Shown: positions 1 to 14,700 of the stretch, in pieces | Layout: the number at the start of each line of letters is the position of its first letter | Position numbering within the stretch: the stretch's first letter is position 1 | Assembly (NCBI GenBank): GCA_022885665.1 | Contig: JAGQDJ010000085.1 | Coordinates: 232,690-296,689, forward strand | Source of the DNA: Triops longicaudatus | Lineage: Eukaryota > Arthropoda > Branchiopoda > Notostraca > Triopsidae | DNA length: 64,000 bases | Direction of reading: 5' to 3' | Position numbers and translations under genes: made by a program | Notes under the pieces: generated by a model | What the model was told of the DNA's origin: nothing | Databases searched by the model: none | What the model saw: only the letters and a program-made list of their open reading frames with translations

Positions 1-2756
1 TCATCTTCATCTTGCCCGTATGTCACGCACGGTCATTTATAACCTTACATTCCGGGCTCTACAGGACGGACGATCTTGCTGTAGTTTCTCGGTGGCAAGG
101 AAGGCTTATGTATGCTTTGCCGTGGGATCCAATCTCCACTGACATTTATCTGCTTAATTGACCCGAGTCCTGTAGCATCCCGGGGTTAATTGCGAGGCTA
201 TACATACGGAATTTTCTTAAGGGGGCTAATATCTTTCCCCCGAGGTGGAATAAAACATCAGAAAGGACGCAATCCAAAATGCTCCGGAACAATATCACTG
301 GATGCAAGCATTCAAACATAAACCCAAAGGACCTAGATTGAGTATGAAGCTAAAGACGGCTTCGTACACAGAACTTGAAATGTACGTCGTACTTGTACAC
401 GTACCCTATCCATTCTCCGTGCTTAACTCAAACGCAATTAAGCAACGCAGGACTGCGACAGGTGGAAGTAGCCAATAATGTGGGTCATAGGCAAATTCTG
501 TATAGAGCAGTTTGAACGTGCCAACAGACGAAGTACTTACTATACCTACCAAATTTCGATATTTTTAAAATTAAGTTTGCTTTGAGTTTTCAAATTTCGT
601 AAACTTAAAGGAAAATAGAGAAAAATGGTTCACTTTTATTTACAATAGTGTCTTTGTAACGAACCATTTTATAACGAATTGACAGCTATAGTGGACGGAT
701 TTTAGGATATAGAGCTAAGTAAATGTAAAGAAAAAGTCAAGAATTGGTTTACCGAAACGTTCCTTTTGGCCACAGAAAGTTCGTTATAACCAGATTCTAC
801 TGTATTTCATTATTTCTACAAGTTTTACATTTTACTTTTGTATTTAGAACTATTTTGTGTAGCTTATTTTACGTTCATATTTATTTGAATCTATCGATTT
901 TCATTATGCTTACTTATTTCCTGAGGTAGAGATTAGTTTAAGCTGTTGACCAAAAATTACTTCCAAAACTTTCCACTTTCTGGAAAAGAACTGTAGTGTC
1001 TCTATGGAGACTGGGGGATCTTGCGGCTTTTCAAACCGGAACCCGTGGCATTGAAACTAAAAAAACTTGGAGAAGCTCAACTTCTGCTACTGGCTGATTA
1101 TATTCGTTTTGAGAACAAAGTAGAGCACGGGCTCAAACTCCCCCTCTAGGACTAAATACTTCCCGAGCCTCAAATCGGAGTTATCGACCACAACCAGTCT
1201 TGATTCTTCTAATAAGCTCCCGTAGAACTTGGGATTCCACTGCCCCGGTCTTACATAATCAGTGCCTTTACGCGCTGGGGAAAGTGGGGGTGACAAGAAT
1301 GAAACTTTGACACCCAGTTCGATTAAAACCGTTTAGCACGCCGCTTCCGACGTACAAAACCGTCCTAACGGCATTACCGGCTCCGGTGTTTTCTTTTTCT
1401 CTCCGTTTGGCTCTCCTCTCCCTCCTTATTCATTGTCTTGCTCTCCTCCTTTACCCCCAAATCTTGCTAACGAAGATGGATCGGGGTCAAGTAGTCTTAT
1501 AAGTGACGTGCACACTGCAGTACGACTGTTTCCTCGTACTCGAACTTGGGGAAATGTTGACTATTCCGAGGACTGCAGGAGGGAGAGACTCATGTACTGC
1601 ACATTTTTTATGTCAAACTGACATGGAAATGCGTCTTCTCCGGCGTACTGGGTTTTAACTATTGTTCAAGTGGTTCACGCTTGCCGGGCAGCAACTTCCT
1701 CCCGGCAGCTGATTGCTATCTTGTGTAGCTTGCAGGTTACGGAATTTTCGACCGAGTTGCATCGTTCGACCTTTTTAGGCGTGATTCAAGCTCCCTGGCA
1801 TTGGCATCTTGGAGAACTTGTGCAATTTAGGAGCGTTTAGGCGTGTGAGGTAAAGGGGAGGACGTGGTTTGCCTAATGAGTCCTAAACTTTTTTAGATTA
1901 CAACGACCCTCCTCTTGCTCTTGTCTCCTTTCAGTCTCATATATGACTTTTGCTGACGCTGTTTTAGATATTTATAGGCCTGGAAAGTGGGAGATAGCGT
2001 GTACATGTGTTAGGGGCGGGACCGAGTCTTTTGAAGCGTTTCAACTCCTCCGCCAGGACACACACACATGCATACGTACACACAAGTTACAAGAACGCGA
2101 ACCTGAGGTTTGTGTCAACAGCCATTCTGCCCCTGCGAAATGCTTCACTGAGCACCATCCGCTCCGTCCCCAAAATATTTCGTGACTCTTTTTACTCACC
2201 ACGTGCTACACCAAGAAAAAAAAATACAAGAAAAAATACAAGAAATTAAAATAAAAAAGCCTCACTTGAAAGATACCACCAGCACCTGGGCTCTTCCAAT
2301 TAGTTTCTTTCTCGCGCTCGCTCCATTTCCCCGTGAGCGACTCCCGAGAAAAAAAGAGAACGTGAAGAGGAGAAAGAGAGGCACAGAAAGATGGAGAGAA
2401 TGAGAGACAGAAAGTTCCTCCTTGTGCTATTGATTGATACTTGGCAGCCCATACGGCTCTTAAGACATCACCTTGTGAACAAATCATGAAGAAGATGGAA
2501 AAAAGTGACAGAACAGACCATCTTTCCGTAGGCCAGGGGTCAAGCTCATTAGTTTAACAATTAGGAGCTTATTTGCCCGGTATAAAGTTCTCTCAGTGTT
2601 TGGAATACTTTTAAAAGACTGCAGAAACGATCTTGTCAAAGATTATTTCTGCAGCGTTTCTTTCATGGTGGTCCATATGAGATTCCAGTGGAAGGATTAT
2701 AAGCTAGAGTACTAATTACTTTGGTTTTGTTTCTCTTTTGTGGTTTACTTTTGCAG
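1..2756. other. Upstream / intronic DNA before first recognised KIF26 exon
   Basis: I recognise no coding exon here. The KIF26 reading frame enters the first recognised exon through an acceptor at 2756 in mid-codon, so at least one more 5' exon must exist. It is either in this stretch and too short or diverged to see, or left of the window. The stretch holds a TIR-like repeat end near 779-804 and short ORFs (for example 1433-1621) that match nothing I know. Confidence 0.5.
779..804. repeat. Terminal fragment of a pogo/Tc1-mariner-like MITE
   Basis: The sequence reads GTTCGTTATAACCAGATTCT followed by ACTGTA. This is the same terminal motif as the right end of the intact small element at 51639-51803. 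A second GTAACGAACC / ATAACGAATT block lies upstream at about 656-680, so a decayed copy probably spans roughly 650-804. I could not place its left end. Confidence 0.4.
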
Positions 2757-5700
2757 GGCTTCTGCCAAATTGAGTTCGAGCAGTAACAGTGGCCCAGCGT
2801 CGTCTCATCGTCGCAAACGGCACGGCTCGAGTTTGGTAGCCTCTTGTAATGGAGGAGGAGCCGGGACGTCGTCGGAAACGGACGATTCCGCCACTTTGAC
2901 GACCACCACGACCACCGCGTTGACGCATCATTTCCACACAGATTTCATGAGCCTGCTGCGGAGAAGTCCTCCACCTTTACCAGCCTCATTACTGCGGCGA
3001 TTAGGCGGCCGAGAAAACCCTGGAGTAGGCAAGGTACTGTGAAACAAAATTTGGAATACTAGAAAAAATATTCAGTTGAATAAACACAAAACATAAAATA
3101 GAAAAGAGAATCAAAGTAGTAAAACAATACTTAAAAAGAAAATAGTACTTAAAATTTTAAAATAAATCTTACGCCTTGATCATAAAGTAATTGAAAAGTC
3201 ACAGTACGTTTTGTGCCAGTACCTTGCGAAAGAAGATTCAAAAAGGGATAGCTTCTCAAATACTGTCTTTGTTTTAGTTTGTATTATTGAGCATTTTATT
3301 AATGGAAATCTCCAACACTCCAACGTAAGGAAAAATAAAAAAGCGATGTTTATGTGTTAGTGTCAGTACATGGAGTTACTACTTGTATTACTTTCCTATT
3401 TCCTGTTAGATTTCCTTGAGGTATGGCAGAAGAGATTATCGTATCCTCTTCTTCTAGTACACGAAACCGCAGAAGCTCCAGTAATCGAGCGAGGAGACTA
3501 ATGTAATTTGTTCAGTCCTATCATGTGGCGAAGCTTCATGATACTCTACCGTGGAATCTTACCTTGTATCTGCTACATAGGAATTTTTTTCCTTTTTTCC
3601 ATTTATTTACGGGAGAAAAGAGCCGCAAAAGAGAATCGTGAAATCAGAAAGTATAAGAAGCATGCGAGGTAAAGACAGAAAGCAACTTTTTCTTTTTCAT
3701 GTGGGGAAAAAGCTAACACTAGTTAAGTCTTCGTGAGATAGACATCTTCTATTAGATTTTCTTAAGGTCGTCAAGGGAAAACTTCTTCAAGTTAGCCCTC
3801 CGAAAGTAAAAGAAGTAGCTTGAGAGCGGAGTGCTTCGATCTTGACCCGAAAGAAACCAAATACGAAATTACACGTGAGAAAATACCCTACGGTTGCATG
3901 CGCGTAATTTCCTCCTTGGAAGTATTGGTCGCCGTAGGGTGTACTGTAGTGAAAACCTCCATTTCAACCTGCTTTATAAGATTTTCTCGATTTCCAATGG
4001 TTTTTTGGTTTCAAAGCAAGGATTAAGTGAGTTTTGCAGTTGTTTCTTTTATTTTGTCACAGCCTTAAGACTGAGAACTAGGCTTTCAATTTTTAATTTA
4101 CTAAAATCCAAGAAAAGTCGAATTACATTGAAAAAACAAAATGTAGATCAAAGTTCTAAGGTACTGGCATAAAGGAAGCTATAAAAATTCAAAAGCCAAT
4201 AACAGCTGCTGAAGTAAAAAACTTTAGCCTAACATTCATAAACGAGACAGAAGTCAGAGAAGAATCAGGTTGCTGTGAGAACACACACAAAAAAGCAAAG
4301 TGTTCTGTGTCATTTTCTTCCACGAATGCGTGGCAGACTCTAATAATTCTAGCCAGACTCGGGGGCGAACGGGAGCCAAAGACCCGTGAGCAACAATTGA
4401 GCCCAACTTGGGCGTATGAACTTTCGGAAGGAGTTATTAAAAAGTTGGCAGTTCCGAACAACACTTATTTGCGCGTGCACTGGATCGTTTTAGACGCTTT
4501 TAATAATTTTCCTTTGGTTCTCAATTTCAGTCTTTTTTTCTTTTCTTAGCCTTGGAAAGACTAGATACAAAAAGACTTGAATCTAAAGATTTAAAACTTT
4601 TGCTTTCATTTAAAAAACTTTCGTTCCTAAAATGCTAACTAGTAACGAAACTATGAATGTTTCGGTTTTCATGTTTTTCGGGAATATATTATAACAAATA
4701 AAATGGGAGGAAAAAGAGGTATAACGTCGGGGGAATCGAGGCAACAATGAAAGTAATTTTCCTCTCGTTTTCCCCTCTATGCGAATGACGCAAGAAAAAA
4801 GCAAGCAGTTAAAAAGGGGAGGAAGAAAGAGTATTCAGAACTGTATGGGTTTCTTATTCTTCTGGTAAAGGGGGGACACAAAAAAAGAAGACTACGTGAA
4901 ACACAAAACATCACCCACAGAGAAAGGAAAAGTATAGGAAACCACGCCTCTATCGATTTCGAGGGGGGGCAACTACATGGTACAACATTTTACCTAGGAA
5001 CTTCGCTGTTTCCGGAAAATCTGCTCTCAAAAACTTGCTTTTTCATATTACAAACTTTTAACTGAAAATTCGTCTTAAGCAATTTTTCAGTGAATATTTG
5101 AAGTGAAGGTACGTAATTTCAGCTAGTGTTTGAGGAAACTTACTATTTGTGTAAGGATGTTACATTATGGAGTGTGGTACTGACGTTTTGGGGTACAAAA
5201 AGGTAAATACGCGAAGATGGGGCGACGAAGGTTGATCTATGGCTATTTGCCGATGTCCTGACACTCGCTTGTCTTGCTCCGTCAGTTCATCTTAGCTCTT
5301 CAGAAGTCGAGGACGAACGAGCTTATGGTGGTGAAGGAAAAGGCCAGCGAGTTCACCATTTACTTACGAGTGTGAACGTGCTTTCTGGGATGCCACAGTA
5401 ATGAGCTACGACCTTTTTGTTTTTCGTACACCTCTCGTTGTTTTTTCACTCTCCGACTCACCCCCTTCTCTGCTCCTTTAGCTCTTGCAGCAGCAACAAT
5501 TCTTCGTTCTGTCCACTCTGTCTCTCTTAATTCCCATCGTCTTCCTCTTTTCCAGTGTTCCCGGTACGAGTAACGAGTTTTATCTCTTCGACTCGTGTGC
5601 CATCTCTTTTTACTTTCGCTGATTCCATCTTAGTGAGCGAATCAACTGCCTTTTAGAGTACGTGGAGAACGTTCTGTCTCCGTCCATTTTCCCCCCGTAT

Positions 5701-8700
5701 CGAGATATTAAAATTTTATTCAAGGGAAATTATCACGACCATAAAGGTCCGCTAGACTAGACAATGCAAAAGCAGTAAACGCTGGGCGAATCGTGTGATA
5801 ATTAGATTGCAAAACCGTGAGTCCAATTAAGTTATCCACGTCAGCTGAAGCGTCTTCCTCCCTTTTGCGTTTCTACCAATTAATCCCGCTAAGTACAAAT
5901 TCTCCTTATTGCATGCCATGCCATGCCAGGCCTGCAAACTCGCGTGACTTTGAATTGCTACTATTATGAGATATAGCTCGTCCCGTAAAACATTAAAGAA
6001 ATCTTATTTTATTTCCACCAAAAGCCCTGCCTCACGTTTCTATTTTCCCGCCTTTTTTTCTACCGATAAAAGGGTAGAAAAAAGGACGTTCGAAAGACAT
6101 CAGAACCACGCCCCCTTGCCGTCCATTTTCCTTAAGTGTCTCACGACATCTCTAATCCATCATCGTACAACATGATGGACATTTCCCGCGTTGAACATAT
6201 GCGTCCCGTGTAGCAATTTCCCTTGAATGCGTAAGAAAATTTCCCCGTTCTCTTCTTTTTTCACGAGATTTTTCAGTGAAGTAAGTCTGACACTTACAAA
6301 TGAGATAAATTGATACACAACTTGTTAATCCCTTTTAAGAGAAATAAGTAAATAAAATAAAGTATCCCGCACCATGAAATACACAATTCATAGCAATTCG
6401 TTACGCAAGTTTGGACAGACGTAACATTAGGAAAACAAATAAAACTGGACAAGCATATAAAAAGAGATGGCGGTGAAAATTTTAAAAATTAAGCAAGTAT
6501 GCACATTACAACAGAAGTTCAGAGAAACTTATAGGAAAGTTTTAGTAAACTGAGCGAGATTTTTTATGGTGTGAAGGAATAAAATTTGGTGACAACTTTT
6601 ATTAAATTGGTGGTGTCAAACCACAACAATGCTATTGTTAGGTAGTTTCGCCCCCTCGCAATGTCTAACCTTTGCCTCTGTGGCCACCTTTCGCTTATAA
6701 ATTTTGAGCACTCGTTGATATCTTTAATATCTCATATGAGACGGCCCACGATGGCAAGTTCCGTGAAACGAAGCGTTTTATGTGCTTAGTTTAGTCTCGC
6801 ACCGCCCCCTTTTTCCTGTCTCTCTCAGCCCTGCCCTCGTTTACCAACATGGTCTTTTACATCAGATTGCGATCGAAAAAGCTTTCCATCCACTGTAGGA
6901 GAAGTTAACTATACAAAGAGAAGAAAAGAGCATAAGACAATAAAATAAATCTTTTTTCATTTTACCACTTCCCGAATCGCGCAATTAGTCATAAGAGCGT
7001 GTACCCATTGTACTTGGAATAACCGGGTGTGTTTGATGGATATTATCCAAATATTCCCGGACTGTGAAACTTTCAAAGATGGTAGGGGGAGCAAAAGTAA
7101 GTTGTGTGTAAGAGCAAAAGAGGTTCTAGGAGAAAACGGGAGTAGATATCAAAACGCACGAAACTTAATGGAAGGGTCGCTTTATTACCGTCTCCCTGGA
7201 CCCATCCAGCAAAAACTGTAGAATCTTTACGGATGTAAGGCGAGGAAGGGAGAGCAAAATTTTATGGAAGACTCTATCAAATGCTATTTCACGCGTTTAT
7301 GCATCTTACTCTTCTGCTGGGAAATCCCCCCAGTGAGTGGGAAAAGAAAAGAAATGCCTTTCCTTTCAGTGCTTGATAAAAGAAAGACATGTTAACTGTA
7401 CCTTTTAAGAAATGCTTATTTTTTTCTGTTTCTTGGGAATATCCACAACAGGTGCGCGTGATTCTACGAGTCGGAGCAGCCCATCACCCTGATGTCAATT
7501 CGTTCCTGAGTTTCGACAAAAAACGGAAACAAGTGACTTTAGTCGAACCCAGTACTACTGCATTGGAAAATGCGCCCGAAGATCGAAGAATCGGAGTCAC
7601 CGCGCCTAAAATGTTTGCCTTTGATGGCCTTTTTTCGCATCAAGATCCCCAGGTATTTAAAACCTTTAAGAAGGAAAAGAGAAACGCCGATGTCGATTAT
7701 AAGATGGCTTAAAAGCCTACAAATCGATAATGAAAACTAGTCGATTCTAAGCGTCGCGGCACAGACGCTACGCGTTAGCAAGAAAAGTTTGACACTTAGA
7801 ATCTGTTAATATTACATTTCAGTGTTTAAAACTTGGTTATTTAAAGTGAAATATAGTTCAGAGCTTTTTATGAAGCATTTGCGTGTTTTAAAGCAAAGTT
7901 TAGTAAATGAAGTTTCGTACGGGATGAAGCGAATAGGAAGAGTCGAAAATGGTGTTCTCTGGATTCGCGACTACTTTTCGTACCATTCAAGGCCATTTCT
8001 GTACATGCTTAGATATTAAGCTCATCGAAGTTAAGCTGCGAAGATCCAGTATAGAAAAAAGTACAAGAGGGTTAGTAAGGTAATAGAAAGTAAAAATTAC
8101 GAAGATTGAAGTAACGTTCATGATTCAAACGAACGTTCGTATTTTTCTGGCTACCTTGTATTAATGTTTCTTTTTTCTCCCAAAGCTCCTATTTGATTAA
8201 AGGCTGGTAGCCCAATAAAAGAGGAAAATTTGTATCTTGTAAATTCCTAAATGCATTTTTCCCTACAAGCATGAAAGAAATAAAGCTAGCTACAAAGCCG
8301 TATCTATTCTTTTTGCGAGCGTAACAAGATATGAAGATCTCAGGTGCACGGAGACTTTCCTGTTTTTTCCATGGTTTACGTAAACGTAGGTTTAAACCTA
8401 GCAAAGAAAAGGACAGAAAAGAACAAGAAAGAAAATATGAAAAGAGCGGGCATTATTTTTTCCCCTCATCTTTTCCACTTTCCATGTCAGAAAGCTGTTT
8501 TTATATATGGCGCGAGCGAGTTCTTACTAATGCATAAGCTTGTTTAGACCGCTTTTCTTCCAAAGTATAAACCCTTTTTGGAAATCCACTTTTTGGGTAA
8601 ACTACTTTTCAGAGTAGAGAAACAGAAAACTTATCATGCATCCAAAGAGCTTCTGTAAGCAAAATAAGAGTAGGAATGCAAAAAATACAAGTAAAATGAA

Positions 8701-11700
8701 AGATAAAATCGCTGCGGAACGAACCATGCATAATTACATCTGACGTTAAATCTGCTTCTTGTTAACTTTTTGAAACAAAAAAAGAAACTTGGTATCACTA
8801 TAGTGACATTAAAGCTTGACGCGTGACTACGTTTCCACATTTCTAGCTTTGATTAATGTTGTCCAAAACGCAGAGCTTAATCCTAGGAATTTAACAAGGA
8901 CAAAAGCTCACGTGTCTGTCTCGTGTCAGCTTTTGTCTTGGAACGGAAGCCGAAAGACAAAAGGAACGAGTAAATAAGAACCCGTATTTCATAAGATTTC
9001 TCCCTTGGTGCTCTTTTGTGTGTGTATGTGTGTGTTTATGTATTTCTTTTTTTTGCCCATGTCTTATGTTTTCCGTTTTTGCTTTGTATTTCTTTATGTA
9101 TAGTCGGATATTGCCAACACAGTCCTTAGTGATATTGTCACGGCGGTGATCAACGGCTCTGATGGGTGCGTGTTCGGCTTTGGACACGCAAAGTTAGGTA
9201 AGATGACCTATTATGAAGCCTTAGTTCAAGGTTCAAAAGGTTGCATCCCGCTAATTACGATAATAATCGGTGTTGCTCTGTATTTCTGGGATTCACAGGG
9301 AAAACGTATACGATGATTGGAAGCGCCGATGAAGCCGAAAACTTGGGACTAATCCCCTGCGCGATAGCCTGGCTTTTCAGAGGCATTAGCGAGCAAAAAA
9401 ATAAAACGGGCGCGCGATTCTCGGTCCGAGTATCGGCCGTCGAAGTGGCCGGTCCCGGAGAGACTTTGCGAGACCTTTTAGCATCTCATGCTAGTGGTAA
9501 ATTGTATATGAAATATATATCTATAGATATAGATAGATAGTTATAGAGTGCTAAATTTTTGACTTGTTATTAGCCGGGTTCTTGACATAAAAGTGTGTTG
9601 CAGTCAAACTTTTATTACCTTGAATTGCAGCACTCCAAGTTTATACCGAAAGTGAGACCTGACAGTCTTCATTTTAGAGCTCGTGTTACAAAGTTGAACG
9701 TTCATAGTCCGGTTTAGCGTGTTAAGCTTTGGCTCTTAAAGCGGTTTATGTATGATGTATGAACTGTCTTTGATATATGAACTGCTGCACTCTCAGAGAT
9801 AGGCATCTTTTGGCAGCAGAATTGGCTTGCTGTAAACTTCCAAAAGAGCTCTATAACAGGCCAGGCCACCCCATACGAAGAAAAGGACCTAAGAGAGAAA
9901 AAAGATCCAGGATCTTAATTGTTTTCTGTCTGTTTTTGTTTTTAATGACAGTCAGCTCATACACTACGCGAGATGAGTTAAAAAAAAAATAAAAAGGCGA
10001 CTGCATGTACCCAGAGCTTTCATATTCCCTTTTTTTTTTCTTTTTGGTTGGTCTCCGTTCTCTCTTGCTCGCATTCTGTCCAAGAAGAGCAAGTCATCCC
10101 TTATCAAATAAGAACCTTGCGTGCCAGGCCTCTTGTGCTCGTGTTGGGCTTGTGTTGTGCTCCTGGCGTCCCGAGAAAAGAAATAAGATCTTTGCTAGTA
10201 CTGTAGTGTCTTTTCTTCGTAAGGGAAACACGAAACGTAACTTTCTTACTCCTGGTGTTCTCGAATTTTCTTGGACTCCCAAACTCCTAACACGAATAGT
10301 CAAGAGCAACAAGAAGAAAAAAAGAAAAGCCATGTCTCTGTGGATTAACGTCAGGCAACTTTCTGCCGACATGCTGTTTCTCTCTGTGCTCTTAATTTCC
10401 CAGACCCCAGAAACTTTACTGCAACCTAGCCACACTGTAATCCATACTTTCAAGTTCAAGTTCTCTAAATTATTTTCGACCATCAGCAAATATATCTTGA
10501 CGTCATGCTTAACAGACTTCCTATCAAGAAGCGAAATTAAACAAAGAAAATTTATATATTTTAATACAAATATTAGTAGTAATGACAATACTAGTAAAAT
10601 TGACGGTAATAGTTATTGATATTTTCTCTTTCTTCCTTAGCAGAATCAGAGCAGTCACCAGGCGTGTATTTGCGCGACGATCCTTTGCTTGGCACCCAGT
10701 TGCAGAATCAAAGCGAGTTAAGGGCGCCGAGTTTGGAAAAAGCAGCTTTTTATTTGGATGCCGCTTTGGCAGCTCGATCAGAGAGTGATACGCGATTTTC
10801 CCATTTACTCTACACCTTACATGTCTACCAGTACAGCGTGGATCGATCCGGATCAGGACGAGGAGGTAACTTCCTTTTTTTTTAAAAAAAAAAATAATAC
10901 CCTCTCTCAAACCCAAGTTTTTTCCTAATCCAACTTCTTAGCAAACTCAGGGAATTAATCCCTTCCGAAGCTCTTCAAACTTCTCCCATTTTTTATTCCT
11001 AAGTCGTTTGTTTTTATTAGAGTCTTCTGACCATAATTCTGTTAGCTCATTTTGTAAGTTCTAGAATAGACTGATTACCTGAAGGATAAATAATCTTGCT
11101 AGAACTTAGTAGTTAAGGGAAAAAAAACATCACGATTTCTCTTGCACGTTCTTGTGGCTATTTTCCTTCAAATGTTACATTCTGGAGAGAAAAAAGTAGC
11201 AAAAGTCCAATCCAAGCCTATTCACCCTGCACAGAGCATTTCCCTTAATTCTGGGAAATGAAACCCTCAGTTTACACCGTTTCACGTTTTCGCGCAGTAT
11301 TCACTCTCGAATGCATGTCTTGCGAAGTCGAAAGCGATGTTGAATTACCAGTTTTTCCCTTTTGTCTCACATGAGTTGGTAGCGTCAAGCGTTAATAGAG
11401 AAGTTAATATAGAAGTAACGTTAACTTCGTGTAACGAAAATAGTTAAGTAGCTTTACGAATGAAAATAATTTAATTGAGTAGCTTTACAATTTTACGACT
11501 CCTGAATTTTCTTCTACCTTGTCAAGTGAAACAAATAAAAATTCTTAGGGGGCAAAATCAGCTTGAATTTGTACTGAATATTTTATCAGAAACCAGATTA
11601 ATAATTTTGTCCCGTGTTCTCTTCGTGTGTGTCATGTAGTCGCTGGAGGAAGGTCGAGACTCCACCTTCTTGATTTGGGCAGTTGCTGCAACACCAACTC

Positions 11701-14700
11701 AGCGGGATCAGGGGTCCCGAGTGCTTTAAGTCTCTCGGCGTTGGGCAATGTGTTGGTGGCGTTGTTTAATGGTCAGCGACATCTTCCTCATCGCGAACAT
11801 AAAGTGACGCAGGTGCTCCGGGAGTGCCTGGGATCCCTTACGTGCCAAGCAGCTGTCGTCGCTCATGTCGCCCCCCAGGGATCCTACAGTGAGACGCTGG
11901 CTACCGTACAAATGGCTTCGAGGATTCATCGCATGCGACGGCGCCGCATCAAAGTAAATTTTTCTTTCACTTTTCTATTTCCTTCCCACGTAATTCGTCT
12001 TGATTCCTCTAATTTGACTCAATTTGTGTCTTTTTTCGCCGTCTTTCAAACAAAAAGTACACGGGCGGATCCTCTGGAGGCTCGGCAGGAGCTAGTGGCG
12101 GAGGATCAGGTGGCAGTAGCGAGGAATCGCGTCTGGGACCAAGATCGTCAGGCGAAGACAGTACGACGTCGGCCGATCCTTCGAGCAGCGAGCAATCTTG
12201 CGACACGGTCATCTATGTCGGCCCGATTGATGATGCTACCGATGGAGAACACCCACCCGTGTACTTGCCAAGCTTAAACTCTGGTGATAATCGCTGTGCC
12301 ATGAGCAAAGCGTTGCGAGGATCTTTGGCAGACGATAGCGACGGTGGATCGGTGGTCTCACGGTCCATCAAACCGAAAATATCTGCTAATGGTGTCTCAT
12401 CAGTCAGTACGCAGTCATCACCCTCCAAGACGGCATCGCAGCAGCAGCAACGAGAAGAATCGCCATCGTTGGGTCCCAGTACAGCCAAACCACTTAAAAT
12501 CACGAGCAAAACTACAGCCGGGATCTCGATCGGCTCAAAGTCACCACAGCTACCGCCTTCAAGAAGCAAAAAAGTGATTGAAACTCCTGTTGCTAGTACT
12601 GCAGCAGATTTGGCGCTGCTGAACCGGCCTAGCGACGAACAGTGGGTCGACGGGCCGAGGATACAGAAGTCGAAAGTCGTCGAGGCGCGAAATTTGGCCC
12701 GGCAGAAGAAAGAATTATGGGTTGACGGTCCTTCAGCCAAAGCTGCGGCCAATGTCGTTCCAGTAGCTGTCAATCCTCTTTCACTTCCTAACAATACCAA
12801 TACCACCGGCTACGGGTTTATGGACGAACACAAGAAGGGTATGATTCGACAGTGGGTGGAAACGCAGACAGCTCAAGTCGTTCAGCAGAGAACGGCGGTG
12901 ACTTCCCGAGAAGTTTGGATCGATTCGGCTCCTGCTGCTCTGCCACCTTCCGCGGGAGCGTCCATTCCACCCAGCGCCCCGCAAGCTCAATCCCATGTCC
13001 GAGTCTTGACCGTATTCAAGACTTGCGAAGATGAGGACGAAGAGACCCCGTCCGCAGTCAGTGCAGTGAAAGAAACCCTGGAGAAAGAACGAGAGAATTT
13101 GGGGGTGAAGAATGGCCCTGAGATACGAATTAATAACGCCAATGCCATGCATTCTAACGCCGGACAGTCTTTCGTCTCACCGCCCAAGGCTGCGGGTCTT
13201 TCTACAGCTCGTTTGCCTGCTGCTATTCCGGAAGAAGAACCCACGCTCGCTGAACTGTGCGAGCAAGTCGAGCAACTGGCTGACGAGTTTAGTCAAAATA
13301 GCGAGGATGTCTCGAATTCTGATGAAAGCCATGCCTCGCGTTCCGCAGCCATCGAAGACCCCGCTCCTGCAACTCCTCAACGTAAGCACGAAATAATTTG
13401 AACTTTCCTTTACACTGGATATTGTCTCTAAACAACCTTAAGTTAAATTTAAACGCTTTTTGGTAGATGTGATGCCTTGGCGAGAATGCCGGTTCAATGT
13501 AGGCTCGCCGATACACGAAGAAGACGAAGAGGACCAGGAAGATAGCTCAGAGGCCACGAATAACAAGAGCGAATCAACCCATACCCGACGTGATAGCGAT
13601 ACAAGTCACGATTTCCAACCTAGTTATGAGAGCCAGGTCAGCAGTTCGGTTTGCTCACCGATGAGCAGCCTTCCGCCCGCGGCAGGCGGCGAGGACCTCG
13701 AATATATTGAAGTGGAAGAGCCTGAAGAGCCCGTTCCTATGCAAGACTCGTGCTTACAGGTAAATTAAGATAATTCTATTTTAAACAGTCGTATTAGAAT
13801 CTACCCACACACTTAACTTTTTTCTTCGTGAATTTTTATCGACTTATTTATTTTGGCTATTTTTTGTGAGTGTTTTGCATTGTGTTACTATTTTCCTATA
13901 ACAAAACCCATGCAAAATTGCCTGCGTAATTTTGTATGGGTTGGTGTACTGTTTATCAACTAACATCCGACTTATTCACGTAATTAGATAAACGTCACAA
14001 GTGTAACTGAATTTGCGTTTAACTCTAGGTTACGGAAGAAGATATCGCCTTGTGTATGATGGGCATCGATTCGAGGGACACGGATGATGATTCAAGTAGT
14101 GAGGAACATCCTCTCAGGGTTTTGAGTGCTGAGAACCTAACAATCATTTCCCATTTCACGGGAGGTAAGTTGACTAGCGAAACAAAGTTGTTATCTTAAT
14201 AATACCATAATGTTTTCGCTCCTAAAAAAAAATAGAAACCTATTCGCAAGGAACAGCGTCCGAGTGGGAGCCGATGGGTTTCACTCGCGAGCACCCGGCA
14301 GGCTATGGCAATTTGTTCGAATTGCCGGAATACGGCCGTATTTGCGAAGACATGCCGCAAGCCGATGTCTTTGCCGCAAAATTCGATCAACTCGCGCGCT
14401 TACATCGTTTCTACCAAGAAGCTGCTACAGCGGGTGCCTCACATGCTCTTCCTCCCGTTTTAACCACCGTTCCCTCCCTCAAAGACTTGCCTATGCTCAG
14501 CCGAACACCGGGATGGGGCGGACCTTTACCGCCACCATTGACTCCGCCCACCAGCACTACTGTTTCTTCTGGGCTCGACGCCAGTGTTTCTCCTCAGCCT
14601 TTCCGCTCTAGCCTTGTCTCTCGCAACGAGATGCTGTACGGCAACACTACGAAGCCAGTAGCATCGGACAACAAGTACGAGACCTTGAACAGCCATTGTC

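Larger units (their letters stand above)
7452..11953 (+). other. KIF26: Degenerate kinesin motor domain of KIF26
   Basis: Exons 2-6 encode the motor core. The Walker A P-loop keeps the essential GK-T (G-H-A-K-L-G-K-T). The switch I NxxSSRSH signature is reduced to S-D-T-R-F-S-H. The switch II DLAGSE glutamate is absent (D-L-G-S-C-C). In active kinesins both switch motifs are needed to couple ATP hydrolysis to movement, so motility is unlikely; nucleotide binding may persist. These residues are seen directly; the functional reading is inference from kinesin biochemistry. Confidence 0.8.

Noticed and set aside
1433..1621. Possible upstream KIF26 exon (62-codon ORF)
   Set aside because: No donor with phase matching 2757, and no similarity to the N-terminal region of KIF26 proteins.
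10005..10619. Long open frame of 204 codons (and an opposite-strand frame of 164 codons at 10094-10588) inside a KIF26 intron
   Set aside because: Low-complexity composition, no domain, open on both strands, and placed between two phase-matched motor exons; best explained as chance.
12213..12806. 197-codon minus-strand ORF opposite KIF26
   Set aside because: It is the mirror of a real, GC-richer coding exon whose frame continues the conserved KIF26 block; no independent domain or splice structure.
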